From positions 1-62,516 of the IMG/VR virus record IMGVR_UViG_3300019889_000015: a stretch of DNA of 62,516 nucleotides; one strand, given 5' to 3'. The notes below the pieces were generated by a model. That model worked only from the letters and a program-made list of their open reading frames with translations, had not been told where the DNA came from and did no database searches. The first letter of the stretch is position 1; each line of letters opens with the position of its first letter. This document shows, in pieces, positions 48,842 to 56,814 of the stretch. The position numbers and the translations under genes were made by a program. This DNA comes from a virus.

Positions 48842-49026
48842 TGAGGGTCTCGTTCAAGTACGTCGGCTTCGAGGACGAGATCGCCTTCGACGATGCCGTC
48901 ATCGAGATGCCGGGCGCTCCCCGTGTCGGCGAGCACGTCGTGCTGCACGACGTGTCCTACACGGTGAAGGTCGTCTATTGGGACCCGCACCACGCCGACC
49001 ACGACGTCATGGTCCGCCTGATCTAA
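48841..49026 (+). CDS. 61-residue hypothetical protein
   Basis: ATG overlapping the SSB-like stop (TGATG). Beta-rich (RVSFKYVGFEDEIAFDDAVI, then HDVMVRLI). No family recognised. Confidence 0.56.
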   Translation: MRVSFKYVGFEDEIAFDDAVIEMPGAPRVGEHVVLHDVSYTVKVVYWDPHHADHDVMVRLI

Positions 49027-49113
49027 CCCCCAGCCTCGCCCCGCAGGTGGGCAGCCCGTTCGAGCCGGGCCGAGGCACGCAACCAGCACAAGATCAAAGG
49101 AGGGGGTGCCGTC

Positions 49114-49308
49114 ATGGCATATGAACGCGAGCCACGACCGATCGATCAGAGGCTCACCACTCCGTTCGCACAGTGTGGCGACTGTCTGTGGAGCCACGCC
49201 AGGGAGGAGCCGAACATCCGGGTGGCGGTCAAGAGACACGTCGCCGACACCGGCCACGTGGTCGACGTCATCCGGGAGACGATCATGGTGTGGGGGCTGG
49301 GCGAGTGA
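49114..49308 (+). CDS. Small Cys/His protein
   Basis: 64 aa, ATG with AAAGGAGGGGG upstream, the strongest ribosome site in this operon. CGDCLWSHA then KRHVADTGHVVDV matches a short zinc-finger family common in actinophages (CxxCxW...H..TGH). Coupled to the nuclease gene. Confidence 0.62.
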   Translation: MAYEREPRPIDQRLTTPFAQCGDCLWSHAREEPNIRVAVKRHVADTGHVVDVIRETIMVWGLGE

Positions 49309-49919
49309 AAGCGATCGAGACGGTCTACGCGGGGTGTCGATTCCGCAGCCGCCTGGAGGCCCGGTGGGCGGTGTTCTTCGACACGCTCGGCATGGAATGG
49401 CAGTACGAGCCGCAGGGGTTCGAGCTGGAGAACGGCACGCGGTACCTGCCGGACTTCTGGCTACCGGAGTGCAACACCTGGTTCGAGGTCAAGGGAGTCC
49501 CGCCGACCGATCGGGAGCAGGCGACCTTGATCCAGTTCGCTCGCGAGCTACCAGGACCAGGCATGCCCGAAGCCTGGTCAACCGACGGTCTACGGGCTTC
49601 CGAGTACCTCAAGGTCGCCGTGGGCGACATCCCGGAGCATCCGGCGTCGCTGACGTATGTGCCCAGGTCGCTCTGGACCCCCGGCTACATCTGGCGCGTC
49701 CTCGTAGAGGGTTCCTGGGTCAACATCGCGCCACGGTGCTGGCAGTGCTGCCCCAGCGATCACCGGTACGTCGGGTGGGGCTGGTGCTGGCGGTGCGCCA
49801 TCGGCGACGAGGAAGACGGTATGCAGGGGGCTCATGCCGCCCCCCGGCCCAGCATCCTGGCCGCTCACGGCGCCGCCAGATCCGCTCGGTTCGAGCACGG
49901 AGAGCGGGGCGCGCGATGA
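49305..49919 (+). CDS. PD-(D/E)XK endonuclease-like protein
   Basis: 204 aa from GTG. RFRSRLEARWAVFFDTLG with Glu18, YLPDFWLP with Asp50 and WFEVKG with Glu61/Lys63 give a complete E...D...ExK site. A Cys cluster (CWQCCPS and CWRCAIG) follows. A common actinophage nuclease of unclear substrate, directly before the prim-pol gene. Confidence 0.75.
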   Translation: MKAIETVYAGCRFRSRLEARWAVFFDTLGMEWQYEPQGFELENGTRYLPDFWLPECNTWFEVKGVPPTDREQATLIQFARELPGPGMPEAWSTDGLRASEYLKVAVGDIPEHPASLTYVPRSLWTPGYIWRVLVEGSWVNIAPRCWQCCPSDHRYVGWGWCWRCAIGDEEDGMQGAHAAPRPSILAAHGAARSARFEHGERGAR

Positions 49920-50515
49920 GCAAGGGATTCCACTCCCTCGATGCCGTGTGCGTGGCGGCTTATGCACGCGGCGACATGACCGAAGGCGAACGCCTGGAGG
50001 CTGTGCTGGATCAGCTCGACGACATCCTCGCCGACGACGAAGGCGTCACTGCGGCCCGAGCGAACATCGCTGGCGTCTCGGCGTGGTACGCCAGTCGCGG
50101 GATGCCGGTGTTCCCGCTGTCGGCCAACAGCAAGGTGCCGATGAAGGGCACCCACGGGTTGCTTGACGCCACCGTCGACCCGGCGATTGCCCGGCGCATG
50201 ATCCCGGACGGCTACCGGGCCAACCTCGCGGTGGCGACCGGCCACACGCACGACGTGATCGACGTCGACGGGCCAGAGGGGCATCACAGCGTCATCCGGC
50301 AACTCAAGGCCGACCCCGACTTCCCGCGCGTCTTCGGCATCGGACTGACGCCACGGGGGATGCACTTCTGGGTCGCGCCCACCGGACGCGGCAACACCAC
50401 GGCCATGCTGCCGAGCGTGGACTACCGGGGCATGGGCGGCTACGTGGTCGTTCCCCCATCCGTCGTCGACGACTCGCCGTACCGGTGGCTGATGCCGCCC
50501 GGGACGACGGCCTGA
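49916..50515 (+). CDS. Prim-pol domain protein (primase/polymerase)
   Basis: 199 aa. AEP-superfamily prim-pol: GMPVFPLSANSKVPM, then the catalytic pair in DVIDVDGPEG (Asp116, Asp118), PRGMHFWV and the late VDYRGMGGYVVVPPS. Makes primers or extends DNA during replication. Coupled by TGATG to the helicase gene, the split form of the prim-pol/helicase fusion seen in other phages. Confidence 0.83.
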   Translation: MSKGFHSLDAVCVAAYARGDMTEGERLEAVLDQLDDILADDEGVTAARANIAGVSAWYASRGMPVFPLSANSKVPMKGTHGLLDATVDPAIARRMIPDGYRANLAVATGHTHDVIDVDGPEGHHSVIRQLKADPDFPRVFGIGLTPRGMHFWVAPTGRGNTTAMLPSVDYRGMGGYVVVPPSVVDDSPYRWLMPPGTTA

Positions 50516-52008
50516 TGGGGTTCTATGACCAGTGGGATGCCCGAAGTGGCGGCGAGGCCCGGTCCACGTCGCCACTGACCGACTCGTCGACCACTCCGTA
50601 TGGTGCGCGGGGGCTCGCCGACGAGCTGGCCCGGCTCCACCTGGCCCGGTCCGGGACACGTAACGACACCCTCAACGAGGTCGCGTTCGCGATCTTCCAG
50701 CTCGTGTACGCCGGGCATGTCGATCTTCGCGACGCCGAACAGGCGATCGGTACGGCCGGGCACGGGATCGGACTATCCGCGCAAGAGATCGCCAAGACAC
50801 TGGGCTCGGCTCGCGAGGGTGCCGCGCGCAAGCCCCGGACCAACGTCCCGGACCCATCCGAGACGGGCACACGGCCCCTGCTGCCGGACGTTCGCTGGGA
50901 TCCCGGCATGCCGGTGGTGCCGAAGCTCGTGGTGGGCGTCAGCGGACCACCAGAGCCGCTGGCGACTCCGGTCGTCGACGCCGATCTGGCCGAGGGACCC
51001 AGCCCCTATGACGCGCTCTACATCCCGCGCTCGGGGCTGGCCTCGCTGCCGCGTGGGGAACCCCTGATCGAGGACTGGATCGACCGGCACACCTACTTCG
51101 TGCTCGTCGGCCGGGACCAGACCTACAAGTCGTTCCTCGCGATCGACTGGCTGCTCTGCCTCGCGACCGGGCGCCCGTGGATGGGCAAAGACACGGTGCT
51201 GTCGCGGGTGCTGTACGTGATCGGCGAGGGCGCCTTCGGCCTCGACGACCGGGTGACGGCGTGGGAGCGGCGACGCAACGGCGGCAAGCAGGTCGACGAC
51301 GAGATGTTCACGACTCGGCGCGCTCCGGTCAATCTTTTCCGCCAAACGAGCGAGTTCTTCGACCTTTTGGAGCGAATCGAGCGCGAAAAGTACGAAGTCG
51401 TGGTCTTCGACACCCTCCAGCGCATGGCCCGTGGCGCGAACCAGGACAAGGCATCGGACGCCGCGATCGTCGTCGGGGCCGTGGATCTGGTCCGGGAGGC
51501 GTCCGGCGGCACGGTCGGGTTCGTCGCCCACTCGGGCAAGTCCGACGAGGATCTCCGGGGCTCGTCGGCGTACGAGGACGACGCCGACATCGTGGTCAGG
51601 ACCAAGCGCGACGAGGACGAAGAGGGCGTGCGCGTCACCCAGACAAAGCGCAAGGACGGCCCTGACGGAACCACGATGATCCTCTACCCCGAAAGGGTGG
51701 CCGGAACCGGCAGTTTGATCTTGTCACCGCACCAGGCGAAGCTGCCCGACAACCCCGACGCGCTCCGGAAGTGGGCCATCCCATTCATGAAAGAACTGGC
51801 TCGGATATCAGTGGGAGAGACCGGTCTCAATAGAAACGACCTGCTCACACGGACCGGTTGTTCGGGCAGAGGGACCGCTGACAACACCCTAGATGACCTG
51901 ATTTCTACTGGGTTTGTCCTGAAATTAGGGACCGTTTCGCGTCCGCGCTATGTGATCACCAATCTCGGACGGACCGTTTTGGAAGACGTGGGGGTGGAAA
52001 CGCGATGA
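50515..52008 (+). CDS. RecA-like replicative helicase/ATPase (RepA/AAA_25 type)
   Basis: 497 aa. Walker A variant GRDQTYKS (199-206), EG(AF)-type motif VIGEGAFGLDDR, Walker B VVVFDTLQ with Asp299, and a sensor-like VAHSGKSDEDLRGS. The C-terminal 70 residues look like a winged helix (GLNRNDLLTRTGCSGRGT). Unwinds DNA with the prim-pol partner. The 3' end of the gene carries origin-like repeats. Confidence 0.82.
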   Translation: MGFYDQWDARSGGEARSTSPLTDSSTTPYGARGLADELARLHLARSGTRNDTLNEVAFAIFQLVYAGHVDLRDAEQAIGTAGHGIGLSAQEIAKTLGSAREGAARKPRTNVPDPSETGTRPLLPDVRWDPGMPVVPKLVVGVSGPPEPLATPVVDADLAEGPSPYDALYIPRSGLASLPRGEPLIEDWIDRHTYFVLVGRDQTYKSFLAIDWLLCLATGRPWMGKDTVLSRVLYVIGEGAFGLDDRVTAWERRRNGGKQVDDEMFTTRRAPVNLFRQTSEFFDLLERIEREKYEVVVFDTLQRMARGANQDKASDAAIVVGAVDLVREASGGTVGFVAHSGKSDEDLRGSSAYEDDADIVVRTKRDEDEEGVRVTQTKRKDGPDGTTMILYPERVAGTGSLILSPHQAKLPDNPDALRKWAIPFMKELARISVGETGLNRNDLLTRTGCSGRGTADNTLDDLISTGFVLKLGTVSRPRYVITNLGRTVLEDVGVETR

Positions 52009-52113
52009 CCAGCAATTACATAGTGCATTCCTCGAAAAGGGACCGGTTGGGACCGGTGAGGGACCGGTTGGGACCGGTCGGACCCCCTTTAGGGAACCGA
52101 GGGGGGTCCGACC
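51817..52113. other. Candidate replication origin (iterons plus hairpin)
   Basis: Four GGGACCGGT copies begin at 52039, 52049, 52060 and 52070, spaced 10-11 bp. Looser GGACCG words lie at 51851, 51871, 51928 and 51971, with the palindrome GAGACCGGTCTC at 51817. A 12-bp hairpin follows: GGTCGGACCCCC (52076-52087) with GGGGGTCCGACC (52102-52113). The stretch is AT-richer than its surroundings. Lies directly behind the helicase gene; no gene in 52009-52159. Confidence 0.65.
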
Positions 52114-52159
52114 TACCGGGCTCCGTTCGGCTTGCATCAAACCGATTCGGAGGATTAGC

Positions 52160-52915
52160 GTGACGACCGATGAGCCCACGAAGCTCCTGTGCCAGTCGAC
52201 GAACTGCCGCCCCACCGACCGTGGTGGCCCGAGGGAAGTCGAACCGTCCCGGCCGCTCTGCCGGAACTGCGCCGACTGGTTCGGCCGGAACCTGACGCAG
52301 ATCGCCGAGATGCTGCCGGACCTCCGTGGCCGGTTGGGCGTCGAGGGCAAGGCGGGCGAGAAGCTCACCGGGACGAAGCTGCCGGGCATCGTGATCAACG
52401 AGGAAGTGTCCGACCTCCTGGCCGAGCTGACCGAGTGGGCGCGCTACCTGGCCAAGCAGGTTCGCCGGTACCACAAGCTCACCCAGCCGCCGCAGTCGTT
52501 CGACGTCGACACCCTCCTGGTGTGGCTGGCCAAATACCACGCCTGGCGCCTGGCCCACCACGACGACCGCGAGCTGGCCGTGTACGTGGTCGACTGCGCG
52601 GCCTGGTACCGGTCGGAGATCCAGCGGATGGCCTACCCGTCAGGCTCCCGGCGCTTCGACATCCCCGGCGGTGTGTGCCGCGTGATGGTGGTCCCCGACG
52701 ACGCGATCGACGGACATCCCGGCTACCCGTGCGTTGGTCAGCTCTACGCCATCGTCCGTGACGGGGCGTCGTTGCTGCCTTCGGAGATCGTCTGCGACAG
52801 GAACGCCGACCACCGGATACCCTCTGGTCAGTGGGTTCAGTACGCGCGACAACTGGAAAAGGCGGGTCATGCCAGCGGTAGCGATTCTGGAGCGGGAGTT
52901 CCTGACGGCGGCTGA
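52160..52915 (+). CDS. Hypothetical replication-region protein
   Basis: 251 aa from GTG with CGGAGGA upstream. An N-terminal CQSTNC...CRNC set may bind zinc. The middle is helical (EWARYLAKQVRRYHKLTQPP). The C-terminal part has GGVCRVMVVPDD and YPCVGQLYAIV. I recall a similar protein beside actinophage replisome genes. Function unknown. Confidence 0.62.
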   Translation: MTTDEPTKLLCQSTNCRPTDRGGPREVEPSRPLCRNCADWFGRNLTQIAEMLPDLRGRLGVEGKAGEKLTGTKLPGIVINEEVSDLLAELTEWARYLAKQVRRYHKLTQPPQSFDVDTLLVWLAKYHAWRLAHHDDRELAVYVVDCAAWYRSEIQRMAYPSGSRRFDIPGGVCRVMVVPDDAIDGHPGYPCVGQLYAIVRDGASLLPSEIVCDRNADHRIPSGQWVQYARQLEKAGHASGSDSGAGVPDGG

Positions 52916-53042
52916 AATTGCGGACATAACGGGATGGACTCTCCCGTATATCTACAATTTGGCCTCGGCCGAGGGATGGTCGAGGACCAGATCCCGTCCG
53001 GTTCGATACAATCCCCGGTGTGTTGTTCGGAGTTGTGCTTGA
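52869..53042 (+). CDS. Small helix-turn-helix protein
   Basis: 57 aa, ATG with GGCGGG upstream, overlapping the previous gene by 47 nt. EREFLTAAEIADITGWTLPY then IYNLASAEGWSRTR is a winged/MerR-AlpA-like helix-turn-helix. Proteins of this size can be excision factors or early regulators. No partner is proved. Confidence 0.58.
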   Translation: MPAVAILEREFLTAAEIADITGWTLPYIYNLASAEGWSRTRSRPVRYNPRCVVRSCA

Positions 53043-53068
53043 CAGCTTTGACCAGGCCATGTGATATT
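53039..53068 (+). promoter_or_regulatory. Near-consensus promoter before the glycosyltransferase gene
   Basis: TTGACA at 53039-53044, 18-nt spacer, GATATT at 53063-53068. The best sigma-70-like promoter I found in the window. It starts inside the last codons of the helix-turn-helix gene and would give a leader of about 145 nt. The gap 53043-53219 has no other gene. Confidence 0.6.
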
Positions 53069-53219
53069 AGCTCTGATGGTGGGGGGATTACACCCAGTCA
53101 CCGTCTCCGAAGCCTCCGGCGCTCGTGATTTCATCCCCGTGATCATGAGTTCTTCGGGGGCTTCGCCATGTCCGGGATTCCCTCACTCTCCGCGTCCCCC
53201 CGACCCTCCTGGAGCCCCT

Positions 53220-54137
53220 GTGCGCGTGCTGAACATTCCCGGCGGGGCCGACACGGGCGGCAACGGGTGGCGGACCAAGGATGCGTTCGACAGGTACCTC
53301 CCCGAGTGGACGTACAACCTGTGCGTCTCCAGCCCCAAGTACATGCTCTACCCGGTCGACCGGCCGTGGAGCGAGGCCCGGCAGCTCTGGGAAGCCGCCG
53401 ACGTCGTTCACGTCCGCAACAACTACGAGATCGAGCGGGTCCTGGGCGTGCAGCCCCGGCCCACCGTGATCCAGCACCACGGCACCCACTTCCGCACCGA
53501 GCACAACCAGCTCCGGCGGATAGCGGCGGCCCGTCGCTCGATCCAGATCGCCTCGACGCTTGACCTTTGGCTGATCGCCCCCGACGAGACCGAGTGGCTT
53601 CCGTCCCCGTACGACCTCGACTGGCTCCACGGCTTCCGCCTGCCGGACGAGGTACGCCCCGACGACGGCGTGTTCCGCATCGCCCACGCGCCCACCGATC
53701 GGCGAGTGAAGTCGACCGAACGGTTGATCGCCGCCGTCGAACGGCTGAGGAACTACGTGCCCGTCGAGCTGGACCTGATCGAGAACGCCTCGTGGCAGGA
53801 CTGCCTGCGGCGCAAGGGCCGGGCCGACGTCTACTTCGATCAGGTGATCCTGGGCTACGGCAACAACGCGATCGAGTCCTGGGGTATGGGCGTCCCCGTC
53901 ATCGCCGGGGCCGCCGACGCCACACTCGACGAGATGACGCGCCGGTTCGGCTCGCTGCCGTTCTACCCGGCCGACCAGACCACGATCTTTGACGCACTGA
54001 TGGCCCTCGCCGATCCTGAGACGAGGGCCACCTGGGCGAAGCGGGGCGAGGAGCACGTGTGGGAATTCCACGACGAGGCCGCCGTGGTCCCCCAGCTCCA
54101 GGACATGTACCAGCGGGCGTACGACGCCGGGGCTTAG
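53220..54137 (+). CDS. Glycosyltransferase
   Basis: 305 aa from GTG at 53220 (TGGAG upstream); an in-frame ATG at 53061 gives a poor, Pro-rich extension. GT4/GT-B-like: RVLNIPGGADTGGNGWR at the N-terminus, HHGTHFR in the middle, and the C-terminal nucleotide-sugar site GYGNNAIESWGMGVPVIAGA. Could modify phage DNA or host wall polymers. Stands alone with its own promoter and is convergent with the leftward operon. Confidence 0.78.
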   Translation: MRVLNIPGGADTGGNGWRTKDAFDRYLPEWTYNLCVSSPKYMLYPVDRPWSEARQLWEAADVVHVRNNYEIERVLGVQPRPTVIQHHGTHFRTEHNQLRRIAAARRSIQIASTLDLWLIAPDETEWLPSPYDLDWLHGFRLPDEVRPDDGVFRIAHAPTDRRVKSTERLIAAVERLRNYVPVELDLIENASWQDCLRRKGRADVYFDQVILGYGNNAIESWGMGVPVIAGAADATLDEMTRRFGSLPFYPADQTTIFDALMALADPETRATWAKRGEEHVWEFHDEAAVVPQLQDMYQRAYDAGA

Positions 54138-54280
54138 CTGGCGGGCCGGTTGAAATCCTCGTGCCGCCCGGAGCCGTTGCAGATCCTCCCTCTGGGGCGC
54201 GTGGAGTGCTGGGCGAGGAACCCGTTGGGGTCCACGCGTACGCCCTCCCGGCCGCACTCGTGGCATGTCGTGATCTTCAT
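54134..54280 (-). CDS. 48-residue zinc-finger-like protein
   Basis: MKITTCHECGREGVRVDPNG onward, with CHEC and later RICNGSGRH. ATG overlaps the upstream stop (ATGA) and has GAGAGGCG. Its stop overlaps the convergent glycosyltransferase end by 4 nt. Confidence 0.58.
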   Translation of the reverse strand: MKITTCHECGREGVRVDPNGFLAQHSTRPRGRICNGSGRHEDFNRPAS

Positions 54281-54456
54281 GTCCGCCTCTCCCTCTCCAG
54301 CCGCAGCAGGATCTCCAGCGCGCCAGAGGCCTCGCGGATCAGCTTGGCCAGTTCCTCGGTTCCCAGCTCGATGTTGGCTATGCGGCCACCGGTGCCGACA
54401 TGTTGCGAGACGCGGCTACTCAGCTCGGCCCGAGTGACGCATTCCTTTTCCGGCAT
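54277..54456 (-). CDS. 59-residue helical protein
   Basis: MPEKECVTRAELSSRVSQHV onward, then EELAKLIREASGALEILLRL. Helical and charged, ATG with GGGGGG upstream. Function unknown. Coupled to the zinc-finger gene. Confidence 0.55.
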   Translation of the reverse strand: MPEKECVTRAELSSRVSQHVGTGGRIANIELGTEELAKLIREASGALEILLRLERERRT

Positions 54457-54465
54457 TTGCCCCCC

Positions 54466-54678
54466 CTAGAGTTTCCGGCCGGTACCCCGGCTTGCTCGAA
54501 GTCGATCTTCTAGATCGTCACACCCGGCGTCGTTGCCGACCGGGCCGTACTGATTGACGAGCAGGAACCACGGGCACCGATACCCGTCGTCCTGCCGCGT
54601 CCAGAGCTTGCGACCTCGCGCCCACAACTCGCCCTCCTGGTCCCGGACGACGGCGTACATGCGCTTCGGCTCGTCCAT
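54466..54678 (-). CDS. Hypothetical protein
   Basis: 70 aa from the ATG at 54678, 8 nt after GAGGA; an ATG at 54684 is too close to it. KRMYAVVRDQEGELWARGRK then DDGYRCPWFLLVNQ suggests a small beta domain. Preceded by a 9-codon reading (MIWFWLTLA) at 54690-54719 that overlaps the upstream stop. Confidence 0.58.
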   Translation of the reverse strand: MDEPKRMYAVVRDQEGELWARGRKLWTRQDDGYRCPWFLLVNQYGPVGNDAGCDDLEDRLRASRGTGRKL

Positions 54679-54716
54679 GATCATTCCTCTCTAGGCCAGT
54701 GTCAGCCAGAACCAGA

Positions 54717-54935
54717 TCATGCGGTGGTCTCCAGCTCGAACCGGCTCGCATGCCATGGCCCTGGCTCTGCTGCCCCGTCGAACTGGACAGTCACCCAGCG
54801 GTGGTTTTCAGAGTCCACGGTCACGGTGCCGATGGTCCCGACCGGGAACGGGAGGACCCGCGCCCTGGTCGGTAGCACGCTCGGCAACGTGTTGTTGATC
54901 AACCGCACGCGGTCACCCTTTTTGAACATTTTCAT
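54717..54935 (-). CDS. Small KOW/SH3-like protein
   Basis: 72 aa. KKGDRVRLINNT then VGTIGTVTVDSENHRWVTVQ is a typical small SH3-like barrel. ATG with GAGGGTGA upstream, overlapping the previous gene by 23 nt. Role unknown, possibly nucleic-acid or protein binding. Confidence 0.6.
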   Translation of the reverse strand: MKMFKKGDRVRLINNTLPSVLPTRARVLPFPVGTIGTVTVDSENHRWVTVQFDGAAEPGPWHASRFELETTA

Positions 54936-55170
54936 CGCCGGTCACCCTCTTTCGCGGCTCCTCGATCCTGTGGGTCTCCAGGTATCGGCGAGCGGCCCTG
55001 TAGTCCTCGTGACGGGGGGGATCGGTCAGCTCCAGCACACGGTCCACGAACGCTTGCCACTGCGACTGACTGAGGAATATGTAAGCCGTGGGGGACGGTT
55101 TACGCGCCCTCTTGAAGATGTGTTCGCGGGCGATGATGTCGATGGCCTCGGCGAGACGATTGTCGGCCAT
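54913..55170 (-). CDS. Hypothetical protein, MADNRL family
   Basis: 85 aa. Starts MADNRLAEAIDIIAREHIFK and is paralogous to the gene at 38878-39150. Basic, helical. Immediately downstream of the second paralogue family member (55170-55508). Confidence 0.62.
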   Translation of the reverse strand: MADNRLAEAIDIIAREHIFKRARKPSPTAYIFLSQSQWQAFVDRVLELTDPPRHEDYRAARRYLETHRIEEPRKRVTGDENVQKG

Positions 55171-55508
55171 CAGGGCCAGATCCAGTCGACTCGAACCCAG
55201 TTGAACCTGTCAGGTTGCAACATCCTCACCGTGGCATAGGCCATAGCGTCGGTGACCGTCTGCATCAGCAGTTGTCGTTGGTCATCGGCCTGTTGCCATG
55301 CCGACGACGTGATCGTGAATCGTCGGGTGTGTTCAGGCATCGGCCGGAGTGGGATCACCCCGGCCACGACCTCGATGATGAGGCGCGCACCGTCGGCTTG
55401 CGGGGGCTGGCTTGCGGCCTGCGTTTGCTGGATCGCATCGATCAATTCCTGGGGCATCGGCATCTCGTAGCTACCGGGCGGCAGGATGTTGCTGGGCTCG
55501 TTGGTCAT
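55170..55508 (-). CDS. Hypothetical protein, paralogue of 28816-29058
   Basis: 112 aa. The C-terminal 75 residues match the rightward gene at 28.8 kb (RLIIEVVAG; FTITSSAW; DQRQLL; PDRFNWVRVDWIWP). The N-terminal 38 residues are an extra Pro/Gln-rich segment. Coupled to both neighbours. Confidence 0.62.
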   Translation of the reverse strand: MTNEPSNILPPGSYEMPMPQELIDAIQQTQAASQPPQADGARLIIEVVAGVIPLRPMPEHTRRFTITSSAWQQADDQRQLLMQTVTDAMAYATVRMLQPDRFNWVRVDWIWP

Positions 55509-55816
55509 GAATTCTCCTCTGGCGCGGGGAACGCCGGGACGGGCTGCGCTAGGGCGGCGTCGGCAATCGCCTTGAGTAGGTTCTGCTCGTTGAACACCGC
55601 CGTGCGGACGGTCTTCCCGGTCTCCTTGTCCTTGATCCAGAGCTTTATCCCCAGGGGGATGATCCGTACCCAGGTCAGCTCATACTTGTCGCTCTCGCCC
55701 GAGGCGAGAACCTGCGTCAGGTTCATCGGCGAGTAGCCCTCGTGGATCTCTAGCGGCAGGCCCGGCAGGGTGACCGTGGTTGGTTCCGGGTGGGTGTGCG
55801 ACTCAGTGATCTTCAT
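55505..55816 (-). CDS. Hypothetical protein
   Basis: 103 aa. Beta-rich centre (YELTWVRIIPLGIKLWIKDK) with a helical end. Ribosome site GAGAGGA, in the conserved junction TAGAGAGGAA also used at 54.69 kb. No family recognised. Confidence 0.58.
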   Translation of the reverse strand: MKITESHTHPEPTTVTLPGLPLEIHEGYSPMNLTQVLASGESDKYELTWVRIIPLGIKLWIKDKETGKTVRTAVFNEQNLLKAIADAALAQPVPAFPAPEENS

Positions 55817-55828
55817 CGTTTTTCCTCT

Positions 55829-56068
55829 CTAGGCCAGTGCAGCGGACATCGACCAGAAACTGACGAACAAGATCACGACCGAACCCCCGGCCGGACCGTA
55901 GACCGGGATCTTGGCGTGCCACCCCTCGCGGCCCCAGACGGCCACTGGGATGACCAGACAGAGCCCCATGGCAGCCAGTCCCGCGAGGATGCCCACGGCG
56001 CTCCCACGGGGCGCCAGACGCGGCACGAAGGCCAGCACGAGCGCCGCGACGACCATCGCGCGGATCAC
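55829..56068 (-). CDS. Two- or three-pass membrane protein
   Basis: 79 aa from GTG at 56068, overlapping the upstream stop. Hydrophobic stretches MVVAALVLAFVPRLAP, AVGILAGLAAMGLCLVIPVA and GGSVVILFVSFWSMSAAL. Function unknown. Confidence 0.6.
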   Translation of the reverse strand: MIRAMVVAALVLAFVPRLAPRGSAVGILAGLAAMGLCLVIPVAVWGREGWHAKIPVYGPAGGSVVILFVSFWSMSAALA

Positions 56069-56484
56069 TGGCGCGTCTCCCGGTCGGCCTTGGCGCGACG
56101 GATGCGGGCCGAATACGCCTCGCGCGTCTGGTCGGCTATAGCCGTCAGGATCTTGTCGGTCATTTCCCCCAGGTGATCACGGTCGTCGTGGTCGACGGGG
56201 GTAGCGCCCTGCCCCAGCTCGCCTTCCCGGTGGGCGTGACGCTCCGGCACGGTCAGCGACGCCAACGGGCTGCCGTCCTCCCTGAGTCGGTTACGGGTCG
56301 TCGCGCGGAACGCGGGAACAGTGAACGTCCCCAGACTGTCCGACAGCTCGCGCGCCCTCTGCAAGATCATGTCCGGGATCATCCCGATCACGTCGTCTTC
56401 TACCTCGGCCGGGTCTAGCCCGTACTCATTGGCCCACGCTTTCAGGTCGACATCGACACGTAGTGTCAGGGTCAATCTGGCCAT
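56065..56484 (-). CDS. Hypothetical protein, first cassette-preceded gene
   Basis: 139 aa, ATG with GAGGAGAA from repeat copy A. LTLTLRVDVDLKAWANEYGL, then EDDVIGMIPDMILQRARELS, ending in a basic helix (RIRRAKADRETRQ). No family recognised. Confidence 0.6.
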   Translation of the reverse strand: MARLTLTLRVDVDLKAWANEYGLDPAEVEDDVIGMIPDMILQRARELSDSLGTFTVPAFRATTRNRLREDGSPLASLTVPERHAHREGELGQGATPVDHDDRDHLGEMTDKILTAIADQTREAYSARIRRAKADRETRQ

Positions 56485-56577
56485 GATCGTTCTCCTCGCT
56501 CGGTTGTGAGGTCGTCCGGTCGGACGTGGCACGCGACAGCTCCCCGGCGGCTGTCACGCACCATGCGCGACCGGTCA
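56485..56577 (-). repeat. Stop-to-start cassette, copy A
   Basis: About 93 nt from the stop of the upstream gene to the ATG at 56484. Read leftward: TGACCGG, GCGCGACAGC/GCTGTCGCG hairpin, GTCCG-AC-CGGAC hairpin, then CGAGCGAGGAGAACGATC before ATG. Confidence 0.88.
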
Positions 56578-56814
56578 GCGCCCGGACCCTACCGGGGTCA
56601 CCCGGATGATCTTGTCCCCCCGCGTCGTGATCTCGACGGGCACGCCGATGTTCTCGGAGTTGGTGATGCCGTAATTCACGGCCCCGTCCGCATCGGTCAG
56701 CATCGAACCGATGTCGCCCGCGAAGAACACCTGGTGTCGCGGGTTGCCGTTGTTGGTGTTCGCCCCGACGCGTTCCACGCTCGCGATGGTGGCGACGAAA
56801 GTGTGCTTGGTCAT
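56575..56814 (-). CDS. Small beta-rich protein
   Basis: 79 aa. TKHTFVATIASVERVG then RHQVFFAGDIGSMLTD and VPVEITTRGDKIIRVTPVG; an OB- or SH3-like barrel is likely. Preceded by only a partial repeat (CAGGAGCAAACGATC). Function unknown. Confidence 0.6.
   Translation of the reverse strand: MTKHTFVATIASVERVGANTNNGNPRHQVFFAGDIGSMLTDADGAVNYGITNSENIGVPVEITTRGDKIIRVTPVGSGR

Noticed and set aside
53061-53219. Upstream ATG for the glycosyltransferase
   Set aside because: It would add 53 Pro/Ser-rich residues, begins inside the -10 region of the predicted promoter and lacks a ribosome site; the GTG at 53220 starts exactly at the fold's first strand.
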